DNA from: Tardiphaga sp.
GTDB taxonomy: Bacteria > Pseudomonadota > Alphaproteobacteria > Rhizobiales > Xanthobacteraceae
Assembly: GCA_028290325.1 (NCBI GenBank)
Contig: JAQGJY010000194.1
Coordinates: 1 to 6,616, forward strand
DNA: 6,616 nt
Direction: 5' to 3'
The notes beneath the pieces are model-generated. The model made no database searches and had not been told where the DNA came from. It saw nothing but the letters and a program-made list of their open reading frames with translations. Positions 1 to 6,061 of the stretch are shown piece by piece (position 1 is the first letter of the stretch; each line of letters starts with the position of its first letter). The translations under genes were made by a program, and so were the position numbers.

Positions 1-2
1 AC

Positions 3-1004
3 CGGATCATCGATCCGTGGGGCGGCTCGTATTATGTCGAACGTCTGACGCACGATCTCGCCAGGAAAGCCTGGGCCCATATTCAGGAAGTGGAAGAACT
101 CGGCGGCATGGCCAAGGCGATCGAGGCTGGCGTGCCGAAACTGCGGATCGAGGAAGCCTCGGCCAAGACGCAGGCGCGCATTGATGCCGGCAAGCAGGCC
201 GTGATCGGCGTCAACAAGTTCAAGCCCGTCAACGAGGAAGCGCTCGACGTGCTCAAGGTGGAAAACTCCACCGTGCGCCGTTTGCAGATCGACAAGCTCA
301 AGCGTCTGCGCGGCGAGCGCAATCAAGCGGACGTCGATGCCGCGCTGAACGCGCTGACGCGATCGGCGTCCGAAGGCTCGGGCAATCTGCTCGCGCTGGC
401 GATCGACGCGGCGCGCGCCAAAGCCACCGTCGGCGAGATTTCAGACGCGATGGAAAAGGTGTTCGGTCGCCATCGCGCCGAGATCAAATCCATCACCGGC
501 GTTTACAAGCGGGAGGCCGCGACGATGTCGAACCGTGTCGCCAAGGTGCAAGAGCTGATCGATGCGTTCGAGGATGCCGAGGGTCGCCGCCCGCGTATCC
601 TGGTCGCCAAGATCGGTCAGGACGGCCATGATCGCGGCCAGAAGGTGATCGCCTCGGCCTTTGCCGACGTCGGCTTCGACGTCGATATTGGGCCGCTATT
701 CGCCACCGCCGACGAAGCCGCGCGACAGGCGGTCGAGAACGACGTGCATATCCTCGGTGTATCCTCACTGGCGGCGGCGCATCTCACCGCCGTGCCGGAA
801 TTGAAAGCCGCGTTGAAGAAACAAGGCCGCGAGGATATCATGATCATCATCGGCGGCGTGGTCCCGCCGCAGGACTACGCCGCGCTTTATGCCGCCGGGG
901 CGGAAGCGATCTTCCCGCCGGGCACCGTCATCTCCGACGCCGCCGAAGAGTTGATCCGCAAGCTCAACGCGCGGTTAGGACATACAAGCGAGGCGGCCGA
1001 GTAG
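3..1004 (+). CDS. scpA: Methylmalonyl-CoA mutase large chain, 3' part (5' end outside window)
   Basis: This enzyme is the adenosylcobalamin-dependent cytosolic mutase that interconverts (R)-methylmalonyl-CoA and succinyl-CoA, the last step of propionyl-CoA entry into the TCA cycle. The frame is open from base 3 and gives 333 visible residues; family members have a little over 700, so roughly the N-terminal half is missing. The first visible residues, RIIDPWGGSYYVE, are typical of the end of the TIM-barrel (substrate) domain. The C-terminal part is a complete B12-binding domain: DGHDRG near visible residues 207-212, whose His (codon 627-629) is the expected lower axial cobalt ligand, then VSSLAAAH and IIIGGVVPPQDY. 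A chain with a DxHxxG site is the catalytic type (McmA/MutB/ScpA/BhbA), not the cobalamin-free small subunit. Stop is TAG at 1002-1004. The partner GTPase gene meaB lies about 4 kb downstream. Confidence 0.96.
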   Translation, partial: RIIDPWGGSYYVERLTHDLARKAWAHIQEVEELGGMAKAIEAGVPKLRIEEASAKTQARIDAGKQAVIGVNKFKPVNEEALDVLKVENSTVRRLQIDKLKRLRGERNQADVDAALNALTRSASEGSGNLLALAIDAARAKATVGEISDAMEKVFGRHRAEIKSITGVYKREAATMSNRVAKVQELIDAFEDAEGRRPRILVAKIGQDGHDRGQKVIASAFADVGFDVDIGPLFATADEAARQAVENDVHILGVSSLAAAHLTAVPELKAALKKQGREDIMIIIGGVVPPQDYAALYAAGAEAIFPPGTVISDAAEELIRKLNARLGHTSEAAE

Positions 1005-1040
1005 CTGTTAAGCTCCACATATTGCGCAGGATGATGGATC

Positions 1041-1337
1041 ATGACGCGCGACCAGATCATTGCGAAGATCCGGGAGAACGCCGCGGCGATCAGGGCCGAA
1101 GGCGTGACCCAGCTTGCGATGTTTGGATCGCGGGTCCGCGGAGACCATCGGCCCGATAGCGACATCGATGTGCTCATCGACATTGCACCAGACGCGAGCT
1201 TTTCCTATTTGAATCTGATCGGTGTTCAACATATTATCGAAGACGCGACCGGCCTGCCAACGCAAGCGACGACGCGCAGCTCGATGAGTGAACGCTTCGC
1301 ACAACGCATTTCTGACGATCTCATCGAGGTTTTCTGA
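1041..1337 (+). CDS. mntA: MntA-like minimal nucleotidyltransferase (putative antitoxin)
   Basis: This 98-residue protein belongs to the DNA polymerase beta-like minimal nucleotidyltransferases. In characterised HepT/MntA systems the protein transfers AMP groups to a tyrosine of the HepT toxin and so neutralises it. The signature GSX10DXD is complete: G29-S30, then D41-I-D43, which would bind the metal and nucleotide. The third acidic residue, usually in a VDLVTR-like strand about 30 residues later, seems absent: the matching stretch reads TQATTR (74-79), placing Gln75 where Asp is expected. That alignment was made by eye. The ATG at 1041 has AGGA at 1028-1031 as a plausible ribosome site; the ATGs at 1031 and 1034 are out of frame. 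Its stop TGA shares its last base with the next ATG, which implies translational coupling. It begins only 36 bases after the mutase stop and may be read from the same transcript. The symbol follows the antitoxin family, not manganese transport. Confidence 0.88.
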   Translation: MTRDQIIAKIRENAAAIRAEGVTQLAMFGSRVRGDHRPDSDIDVLIDIAPDASFSYLNLIGVQHIIEDATGLPTQATTRSSMSERFAQRISDDLIEVF

Positions 1338-1687
1338 TGCCACCGACGCTTGGCGATCGCGTCATCCACATTCAGGATGCAATCGCAGCTATCCGGCACA
1401 TCTTGAAAAACCGAACGTTAGAAGAATTTTCTGACGATCTTCTGCTGAGAGTTGGCACCGAGCGTTTGCTGGAAATCATCAGCGAGGCTTCCAGATTCAT
1501 TCCCGAGGAAACTAAAACTGGGGCGACGTCGATCAATTGGCGTCGTCTTGCCGACCTGGGCAATCAACTGCGCCGTGCCTATCATCGGATCGAGCCCGCC
1601 AGGATCTGGGTGATTGTTCAGAACGATTTGGATCCGCTCGAAGTTTTCGTCCAAACTCTTGTGGTCGGCAAGATTGACCCTGACTGA
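1337..1687 (+). CDS. hepT: HepT-like protein (DUF86 family), apparently with a degenerate active site
   Basis: This 116-residue protein is encoded directly after, and overlapping by one base with, the minimal nucleotidyltransferase gene, which is the standard HEPN/MNT arrangement. HepT toxins are small helical RNases with an R-X4-6-H-X-Y motif whose tyrosine is AMPylated by the partner. Family resemblance lies in the N-terminal helix (RVIHIQDAIAAIRHIL, 8-23), the TERLLEIISEASRFIP stretch (41-56), and the segment around 75-101 ending in IWVIVQNDLDPL. In related proteins I recall a GNxLRHxY-type motif; here it reads GNQLRRAY (75-82), so the catalytic His seems to be Arg80 while Tyr82 is kept. 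His83 lies just behind and could confuse the alignment. My hand count over 1381-1680 is 155 G+C in 300 bases (52%), against 65-73% in sampled lines of the mutase and transporter genes, which suggests separate origin. Whether it is toxic is doubtful. Confidence 0.82.
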   Translation: MPPTLGDRVIHIQDAIAAIRHILKNRTLEEFSDDLLLRVGTERLLEIISEASRFIPEETKTGATSINWRRLADLGNQLRRAYHRIEPARIWVIVQNDLDPLEVFVQTLVVGKIDPD

Positions 1688-1786
1688 TGGCGTTATTCAA
1701 CTCAGGCCATATCAAAACATCTCTTCCCGCCGCGTGATTTTCATCTAACATGATCGTCACAAGCAGTCGGAACATACCGGCGCTTT

Positions 1787-1793
1787 GGGAGGA
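1787..1793 (+). promoter_or_regulatory. Ribosome binding site of the TTT binding-protein gene
   Basis: GGGAGGA lies six bases before the ATG at 1800. This strong Shine-Dalgarno match decides the start: an in-frame TTG at 1785 would overlap it and add five residues (MGGSS) ahead of the signal peptide. Confidence 0.75.
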
Positions 1794-1799
1794 TCATCG

Positions 1800-2795
1800 A
1801 TGACCCGGATTACGCGCCGCGCATTCGCGGCCTCAACGGCTGCCGTCGCCACCAGCGCGGTCCTCGGCCTCAGACCATCTCACGCGCAGGCCGCCTATCC
1901 GTCGCGACCAATCCAATTGATCTGCCCATGGGGAGCCGGCGGTGGCACGGACGCGACCGCCCGCATCGTCGGCGGGTTGCTCGAAAAGGAATTCGGCCAG
2001 CCCGTCAATGTCATCAACCGCACCGGCGGTTCAGGTGTGGTCGGCCATGCCGCCATCGCCGCAGCAGTGCCGGACGGCTACACGATCGGCATCATCACCG
2101 TCGAGATTTCGATGATGCATTGGGCCGGCCTCACCGAATTGACGCCGAAGAACTATACGCCGCTGGCGCTGATGAACGAGGATCCGCCGGGCATTCATGT
2201 GAAGGCCGACGGCCCCTACAAGACCGTCAAGGATCTGGCCGACGCGATCAAGGCGGCACCCCCGGGCAAGTTCAAATGCTCCGGCACCGGCCAAGGCGGG
2301 ATCTGGCATCTCGCACTGGTCGGCTGGATGCAGGCGATGGGACTGCCGGCCAATCAGGTTGCATGGGTGCCGTCGAACGGCGCGGCACCGGCGGTGCAGG
2401 ATCTCGCGGCGGGCGGACTCGATTTCTGCACATGCTCCGTTCCGGAAGCGCGCGCGATGATCGACGCCGGCAAGGTCCGCAGTCTGGCCATTATGGCGCC
2501 TCAACGCGCGGCCTTGTTCAAGGACGTGCCGACGCTGACCGAAGCCATGGGCGTGAACTATTCGACCGGCGCATGGCGTGGCTTCGCCGGGCCGAAAGGC
2601 CTGCCGCAGCCGATCGCCGAGAAGCTCACCGCGACGATGAAAAGCGTTTACGACTCGGCCGCGTACAAGGACTTCATGGCCTCGCGCGGCTTCGGCACCG
2701 TCTGGAACGACGCGGCGGGCTATGCGGCGTTCATGGACGAGGCCGACAAAGCGATGGGCGTCGCGATGAAGGCGGCGAATCTGGCGAAGACGTAG
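1800..2795 (+). CDS. tctC: TTT-family periplasmic substrate-binding protein (TctC/Bug), Tat-exported
   Basis: This 331-residue extracytoplasmic solute receptor belongs to a tripartite tricarboxylate transporter. Such receptors capture organic acids in the periplasm and hand them to the TctA/TctB membrane unit; the substrate cannot be read from sequence. The N-terminus has a twin-arginine signal (TRRAFAA, residues 5-11), a hydrophobic stretch to about residue 24, and an AQA site, so cleavage after Ala31 is likely. The mature start, AYPSRPIQLICPWGAGGGTD, is the classic family opening, with the GGGTDATAR ligand loop at 47-55. PDGYTIG (91-97) and WRGFAGPKGLP (259-269) are further family hallmarks. 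Length is normal. The mature protein carries four cysteines (42, 160, 210, 212), two of them in FCTCS. The genes for the two membrane subunits follow after a 155-base spacer filled by a structured repeat. The symbol denotes the family and does not imply tricarballylate or citrate as substrate. Confidence 0.95.
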   Translation: MTRITRRAFAASTAAVATSAVLGLRPSHAQAAYPSRPIQLICPWGAGGGTDATARIVGGLLEKEFGQPVNVINRTGGSGVVGHAAIAAAVPDGYTIGIITVEISMMHWAGLTELTPKNYTPLALMNEDPPGIHVKADGPYKTVKDLADAIKAAPPGKFKCSGTGQGGIWHLALVGWMQAMGLPANQVAWVPSNGAAPAVQDLAAGGLDFCTCSVPEARAMIDAGKVRSLAIMAPQRAALFKDVPTLTEAMGVNYSTGAWRGFAGPKGLPQPIAEKLTATMKSVYDSAAYKDFMASRGFGTVWNDAAGYAAFMDEADKAMGVAMKAANLAKT

Positions 2796-2799
2796 CATT

Positions 2800-2938
2800 G
2801 TCATTGCGAGCATCTGCAATGCCGGCTTTTGCCGGTTGGCAGATGCGCAGCAATCCAACTCTTTCTGTGACGAAGCAAGACTGGATTGCTTCGTCGCGAT
2901 CGTTCTCGCAAGCGAGAGCGATCTCTCCTCGCAATGAC
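2800..2938 (+). repeat. Composite palindromic repeat (REP/MITE-like) between tctC and tctB
   Basis: The ends are perfect 11-base inverted arms, GTCATTGCGAG at 2800-2810 and CTCGCAATGAC at 2928-2938. Nested inside are more inverted pairs: CATCTGC (2811-2817) with GCAGATG (2839-2845), enclosing CCGGC-TTTT-GCCGG (2822-2835); AGCAATCCA (2849-2857) with TGGATTGCT (2882-2890); and a long hairpin at 2898-2923. GACGAAGC (2869-2876) can pair alternatively with GCTTCGTC (2888-2895). From memory, GTCATTGCGAGGAG and GACGAAGCAATCCA are typical of a dispersed intergenic repeat in Bradyrhizobium-type genomes; that cannot be checked here. I see no target-site duplication and no open reading frame of its own. 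It begins five bases after the tctC stop and ends 12 bases before the tctB start. Orientation is arbitrary because the ends are palindromic. Confidence 0.8.
2898..2923 (+). other. Strong hairpin upstream of tctB
   Basis: GATCGTTCTCGC and GCGAGAGCGATC form a 12-pair stem with one G-U pair around an AA tip, which in practice would open to a four-base loop. It lies within the composite repeat and ends 27 bases before the tctB ATG. The bases after it (TCTCCTCGC) are not a T-run, so it is not a standard intrinsic terminator. It could act as an RNA stability or processing element. Confidence 0.65.
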
Positions 2939-2950
2939 GAATGAGACGCC

Positions 2951-3442
2951 ATGAAGCTCTCCGACCGCGTCACGGGATTGTTCTTCTGCGGCCTCGGCGG
3001 CATCTCGGCCATCGCGGGGTCGAAACTACCGCCGGTGCCGGGACAGGAGATCGGCCCCAGCGTGTTTCCGATGGTGGTCGGCGGCGCGATGGCGTTGTGC
3101 GGCGTGATGATCGCGTTCGGCATCGGCCACAAATTCGAGGAAGAAGCCGAGGCCGACCTCGCCGCCGTCGGCATGTCCGAGCCGGAGCCGACGCGCGGTC
3201 CGATTTACAGTTTACGCCTGCTGGTGCCGCCGGCGTTGCTGGCCTTCTACGTGATCGCAATCGATCAACTCGGGTTCTTTCTGACGGCGGCGGCAATGGT
3301 GTTCGTGCTCAGCACCATGCTCGGCGGCCGTTTGCGGCTTTCGCTTCCGCTGGCGCTGATCGCGCCGATCGGCCTGCATCTGATCTTCGGCAAGCTGCTG
3401 CGGGTGCCGTTGCCCGCCGGGCTGATCCCGCTGCCGTGGTGA
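2951..3442 (+). CDS. tctB: TTT small membrane subunit (TctB family)
   Basis: This 163-residue integral membrane protein matches the small, poorly conserved TctB subunit of tripartite tricarboxylate transporters, which forms the inner-membrane permease together with TctA. Hydrophobic stretches fall at about 8-24, 38-58, 88-105, 108-125 and 130-148; the last three are closely packed, giving four or five passes. A charged cytoplasm-type loop (HKFEEEAEAD, 60-69) separates the two halves. The motif GPSVFPMVVG (35-44) and the tail FGKLLRVPLPAGLIPLP are typical of the family. The ATG at 2951 has only a weak upstream GAGA-like ribosome site, so translation may depend on the transcript arriving from tctC. 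Seven bases separate its stop codon from tctA, and GGTGA around that stop probably serves as the tctA ribosome site. Confidence 0.9.
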   Translation: MKLSDRVTGLFFCGLGGISAIAGSKLPPVPGQEIGPSVFPMVVGGAMALCGVMIAFGIGHKFEEEAEADLAAVGMSEPEPTRGPIYSLRLLVPPALLAFYVIAIDQLGFFLTAAAMVFVLSTMLGGRLRLSLPLALIAPIGLHLIFGKLLRVPLPAGLIPLPW

Positions 3443-3449
3443 AACCCTC

Positions 3450-4949
3450 ATGATGAATATCATCAGTGACGCTTTCGGGCTCGTCTTCACCACCGACGTG
3501 ATGATCGCGATCCTGCTGTCGTCCATCTACGGCCTCGTCGTCGGCTCGCTGCCCGGCCTGTCCGCGACGATGGCGACCGCTTTGCTGGTGCCCGTCACCT
3601 TCTATCTCTCGCCGATCGCCGCGATCGCAACGATCATTTCGGCATCGGCGATGGCGATCTTCTCCGGTGACATTCCCGGTGCGCTGCTGCGGATTCCAGG
3701 CACGCCGGCTTCGGCCGCCTATACCGACGAAGCCTATGCGATGACGCGCAAGGGCCAGGCCGAACTGGCGCTCGGTGCCGGCCTGTGGTTTTCAGCGCTC
3801 GGCGGTATCGCCGGCACGTTGTCGCTGATGCTGCTGGCGCCGCCGCTGGCCGAGATCGCGTTGCAGTTTTCGACCTATGAGTATTTCTGGCTCGCCTTCC
3901 TCGGGCTGATGTGCGCGACATTGGTGGCGCGCTCGTCGCCGGTCAAAGCCATCGTGTCGATGTTGTTGGGACTGATGATCTCGGCGGTCGGCATGGAAAA
4001 CGCTGGCGGCATCCCGCGCTTCACGTTCGGCTTGCCGGATCTGCTCGGCGGCATCGAGCCGATCCCGGCGCTGGTCGGCGTCTTCGCCGTCTCGGAATTG
4101 ATGCGCGCGATGGTGTCGCCGGAGCCGCCGCAGTTGCCGCGCCGCAAGTTCGGCAGCATCCTTGCCGGGCAACTGAAGCTCACCAAGAAATACTGGTGGC
4201 CGATGACACGCGGCAATATCGTCGGCATCATCATCGGCGTGTTGCCCGGCGCCGGCGCGGACATGGCGGCGTGGGTGTCCTATGCAATGTCGAAACGCTT
4301 CTCGAAAGAGCGCGAGAAATTCGGCACCGGCCATGTCGAGGGCCTCGTCGAAGCGGGCGCATCCAACAACGCCAGCCTCGCCTCGGGCTGGGTGCCGGCC
4401 CTGTTGTTCGGCGTGCCCGGCGACACCATCACCGCGATCGCGATCGGCGTGCTCTATATGAAGGGCCTCAACCCCGGCCCGACCCTGTTCACCGAAAAAG
4501 CGTCGAGCATGTACGCGCTGTACATCATCTTCATCCTTGCCAACATCATCATGATCCCGCTCGGAATCTGGATGATCAGGGGCGCCAGCTTCGTCCTGCG
4601 CGCGCCGCGCGCCGGCATCATGCCGGTGATCCTGCTGTGCTGCGCGGTCGGCTCGTTCGCCACCGGCAACAGCCTGTTCGCGATCCTCACCGTCGCCGCT
4701 TTCGGCATCATGGGCTACGTGATGGAGGCCAATGGCTATCCGGTCGCGGCGATGGTGCTCGGCATCGTGATGGGCACGATGTTCGAGCAGAGCTTCGTGA
4801 CCTCGCTGATCAAATCCGACGGCAGCCTGCTGCCTTTCTTTGAGCGACCGGTCTCGGCGGTGCTGGCCGCTCTGGCGATCGGCGCATTGGCATGGCCGCT
4901 GTTGATCTGGCTGTGGCGGCGGGCGCGCCCGATGCCGGTGCGGGCCTAA
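3450..4949 (+). CDS. tctA: TTT large membrane subunit (TctA family)
   Basis: This 499-residue, highly hydrophobic inner-membrane protein is the large transport subunit of a tripartite tricarboxylate transporter, a secondary, ion-driven uptake system for organic acids. Two related halves are visible: GSLPGLSATMA (32-42) in the first and GVLPGAGADMA (263-273) in the second, the duplicated family signature lining the substrate path. Also typical are FSGDIPGALLRIPGTPASAA (71-90) and, in the second half, EAGASNNASLASG (301-313) followed by FGVPGDTITAIAIG (320-333). About a dozen membrane segments are likely, and length is normal for TctA. The start may be ATG 3450 or the next codon, ATG 3453. GGTGA at 3438-3442 lies seven bases before 3450 and overlaps the tctB stop, indicating coupled translation. 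The protein ends with an arginine-rich tail (WRRARPMPVRA). An 84-base gap without a clear terminator separates it from meaB. Confidence 0.96.
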   Translation: MMNIISDAFGLVFTTDVMIAILLSSIYGLVVGSLPGLSATMATALLVPVTFYLSPIAAIATIISASAMAIFSGDIPGALLRIPGTPASAAYTDEAYAMTRKGQAELALGAGLWFSALGGIAGTLSLMLLAPPLAEIALQFSTYEYFWLAFLGLMCATLVARSSPVKAIVSMLLGLMISAVGMENAGGIPRFTFGLPDLLGGIEPIPALVGVFAVSELMRAMVSPEPPQLPRRKFGSILAGQLKLTKKYWWPMTRGNIVGIIIGVLPGAGADMAAWVSYAMSKRFSKEREKFGTGHVEGLVEAGASNNASLASGWVPALLFGVPGDTITAIAIGVLYMKGLNPGPTLFTEKASSMYALYIIFILANIIMIPLGIWMIRGASFVLRAPRAGIMPVILLCCAVGSFATGNSLFAILTVAAFGIMGYVMEANGYPVAAMVLGIVMGTMFEQSFVTSLIKSDGSLLPFFERPVSAVLAALAIGALAWPLLIWLWRRARPMPVRA

Positions 4950-5033
4950 GCAACGGTCACGCCGATCAATGACCGGTCGTCCAAATCGCGCCCGGGCGGG
5001 TGACGACAGCGTAGCTTCGTTGTAAACGGGGCC

Positions 5034-6023
5034 ATGCCGTCATCGCCCGCTCTGCCCGACATCGATACGCTCGCCCGCGACATCCGCGCCGGAAACCGCG
5101 CCGCGCTCGCGCGCGCCATCACGCTGGTCGAGAGCCGTCGCGCCGATCATCAGGCGCTTGCCCGCGACCTTGTCCAAAAACTCCTGCCGCGAACCGGCAA
5201 CGCCATCCGCGTCGGCATTACCGGGTCACCAGGCGTCGGCAAATCGACCACGATCGACGCGCTCGGGATGTACATCATCGCGCAGGGCCACAAAGTCGCC
5301 GTGCTGGCGGTCGATCCGTCGTCGGCACGGACCGGCGGTTCGATCCTCGGCGACAAGACGCGCATGGCGGATCTGTCCGCCAACGATCAGGCCTTCATCC
5401 GACCGTCGCCCGCCGCCGGCACGCTGGGCGGCGTCGCCGCGAAAACCCGCGAGGCAATGCTGCTGTGTGAAGCGGCGGGCTTCGACGTGGTGCTGGTCGA
5501 GACCGTCGGTATCGGCCAATCCGAAACCGCCGTCTGCGACATGACCGATTTTTTCCTGGCGCTGATGCTGCCCGGCGGCGGCGACGAATTGCAGGGCATC
5601 AAGAAAGGCCTGATCGAACTCGCCGACATGATCGCGATCAACAAGGCCGACGGCGACAACCTCAAGCGCGCGAATATCACCGCAGGGGATTATCGCGGCG
5701 CGCTGCACATTCTGACCCCGCGCACCGAGCACTGGCACCCGCCGGTCGAGACCTATTCGGCGCTGACCGGCAAGGGTCTCAACGTGCTGTGGGAGAAAAT
5801 CCTCGCGCATCGCACGGCGATGACTGCGTCGGGTGATTTCACGCAGCGTCGCCGGGAACAGCAGGTCAAATGGATGTGGACGATGCTGGAACAAAGGCTG
5901 ATGGCGCGGCTGCGCGCCGATCCGTCCGTCCGCGCCAAGGTCAAGGCGATCGAGGCCCAAGTCGCCGACGGCAAGGCAACGCCGGCGCTGGCCGCCGAAC
6001 AGATCGCGGGATTGCTGGCATGA
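5034..6023 (+). CDS. meaB: MeaB-type GTPase chaperone of methylmalonyl-CoA mutase (ArgK family)
   Basis: This 329-residue cytosolic G3E-family GTPase binds methylmalonyl-CoA mutase, gates adenosylcobalamin delivery and protects the enzyme from inactivation; the human counterpart is MMAA. Motifs appear in order: Walker A GSPGVGKS (64-71), VDPSS (93-97), the DKTRM segment (107-111), ETVGIGQSE (156-164), and the guanine-specificity motif NKAD (203-206). A helical N-terminus of about 55 residues precedes the GTPase domain. A C-terminal helical arm (270-329) matches the family's dimerisation region. Length is normal. Older annotations call such proteins LAO/AO transport ATPase, but the mutase gene at the start of the window supports the chaperone role. 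ATG 5034 is the only reasonable start: no in-frame start lies close upstream and the next Met is residue 79. The ribosome site is poor (CGGGG only two bases away). The stop overlaps an ATG at 6020. Confidence 0.95.
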   Translation: MPSSPALPDIDTLARDIRAGNRAALARAITLVESRRADHQALARDLVQKLLPRTGNAIRVGITGSPGVGKSTTIDALGMYIIAQGHKVAVLAVDPSSARTGGSILGDKTRMADLSANDQAFIRPSPAAGTLGGVAAKTREAMLLCEAAGFDVVLVETVGIGQSETAVCDMTDFFLALMLPGGGDELQGIKKGLIELADMIAINKADGDNLKRANITAGDYRGALHILTPRTEHWHPPVETYSALTGKGLNVLWEKILAHRTAMTASGDFTQRRREQQVKWMWTMLEQRLMARLRADPSVRAKVKAIEAQVADGKATPALAAEQIAGLLA

Positions 6024-6061
6024 GCCGTTTCCTCAGTGCGGGACGCGGACCCGGCCGATGA
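6020..6061 (+). CDS. Possible 13-codon coupling ORF between meaB and the peptidase gene
   Basis: The reading frame MSRFLSAGRGPGR starts with an ATG that overlaps the meaB stop (ATGA, 6020-6023). It ends with a TGA that overlaps the ATG of the next gene (ATGA, 6058-6061). No homologue is recognised and no product function is proposed. Its only plausible role is to carry ribosomes from meaB to the peptidase start by termination and reinitiation. At this length chance is a strong alternative. Confidence 0.25.
   Translation: MSRFLSAGRGPGR

Noticed and set aside
1688..1786. Promoter for the transporter genes in the gap after hepT
   Set aside because: I looked for paired -35/-10 boxes. TTGACC at 1674 and TAACAT at 1746 each lack a partner at proper spacing, so nothing could be called.
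1785..1799. TTG start giving five extra residues on the TTT binding protein
   Set aside because: The TTG overlaps the strong Shine-Dalgarno GGGAGGA, and the ATG at 1800 has ideal spacing and yields a standard Tat signal peptide.
2031..2858. 275-codon open frame on the - strand opposite the TTT binding-protein gene
   Set aside because: It is opposite a clear family gene, its product is rich in Arg, His and Ala without recognisable motifs, and it runs into the repeat. Such frames are common by-products of high GC codon bias.
1928..2944. 338-codon + strand frame overlapping the TTT binding-protein gene
   Set aside because: The translation is an Arg/Gly/His-rich shadow of the tctC frame with no family motifs, and it continues through the non-coding repeat.
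3911..4843. 310-codon + strand frame inside tctA
   Set aside because: It is an out-of-frame shadow of a strongly conserved membrane protein; the product is Arg/His-rich and low in complexity.
4950..5033. Terminator between tctA and meaB
   Set aside because: A six-pair stem (CGGTCA 4954-4959 with TGACCG 4970-4975) and a ten-base palindrome CGCCCGGGCG at 4989-4998 exist, but neither is followed by a T-run and both are weak in a GC-rich gap.
5226..5960. 244-codon open frame on the - strand opposite meaB
   Set aside because: meaB shows every GTPase motif in the other frame; the antisense product has no recognisable feature.
5034..6023. Naming the GTPase gene as an arginine/ornithine transport ATPase (argK)
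   Set aside because: This is an old label for the family. The intact GTPase motifs and the mutase gene in the same window support the MeaB chaperone role.
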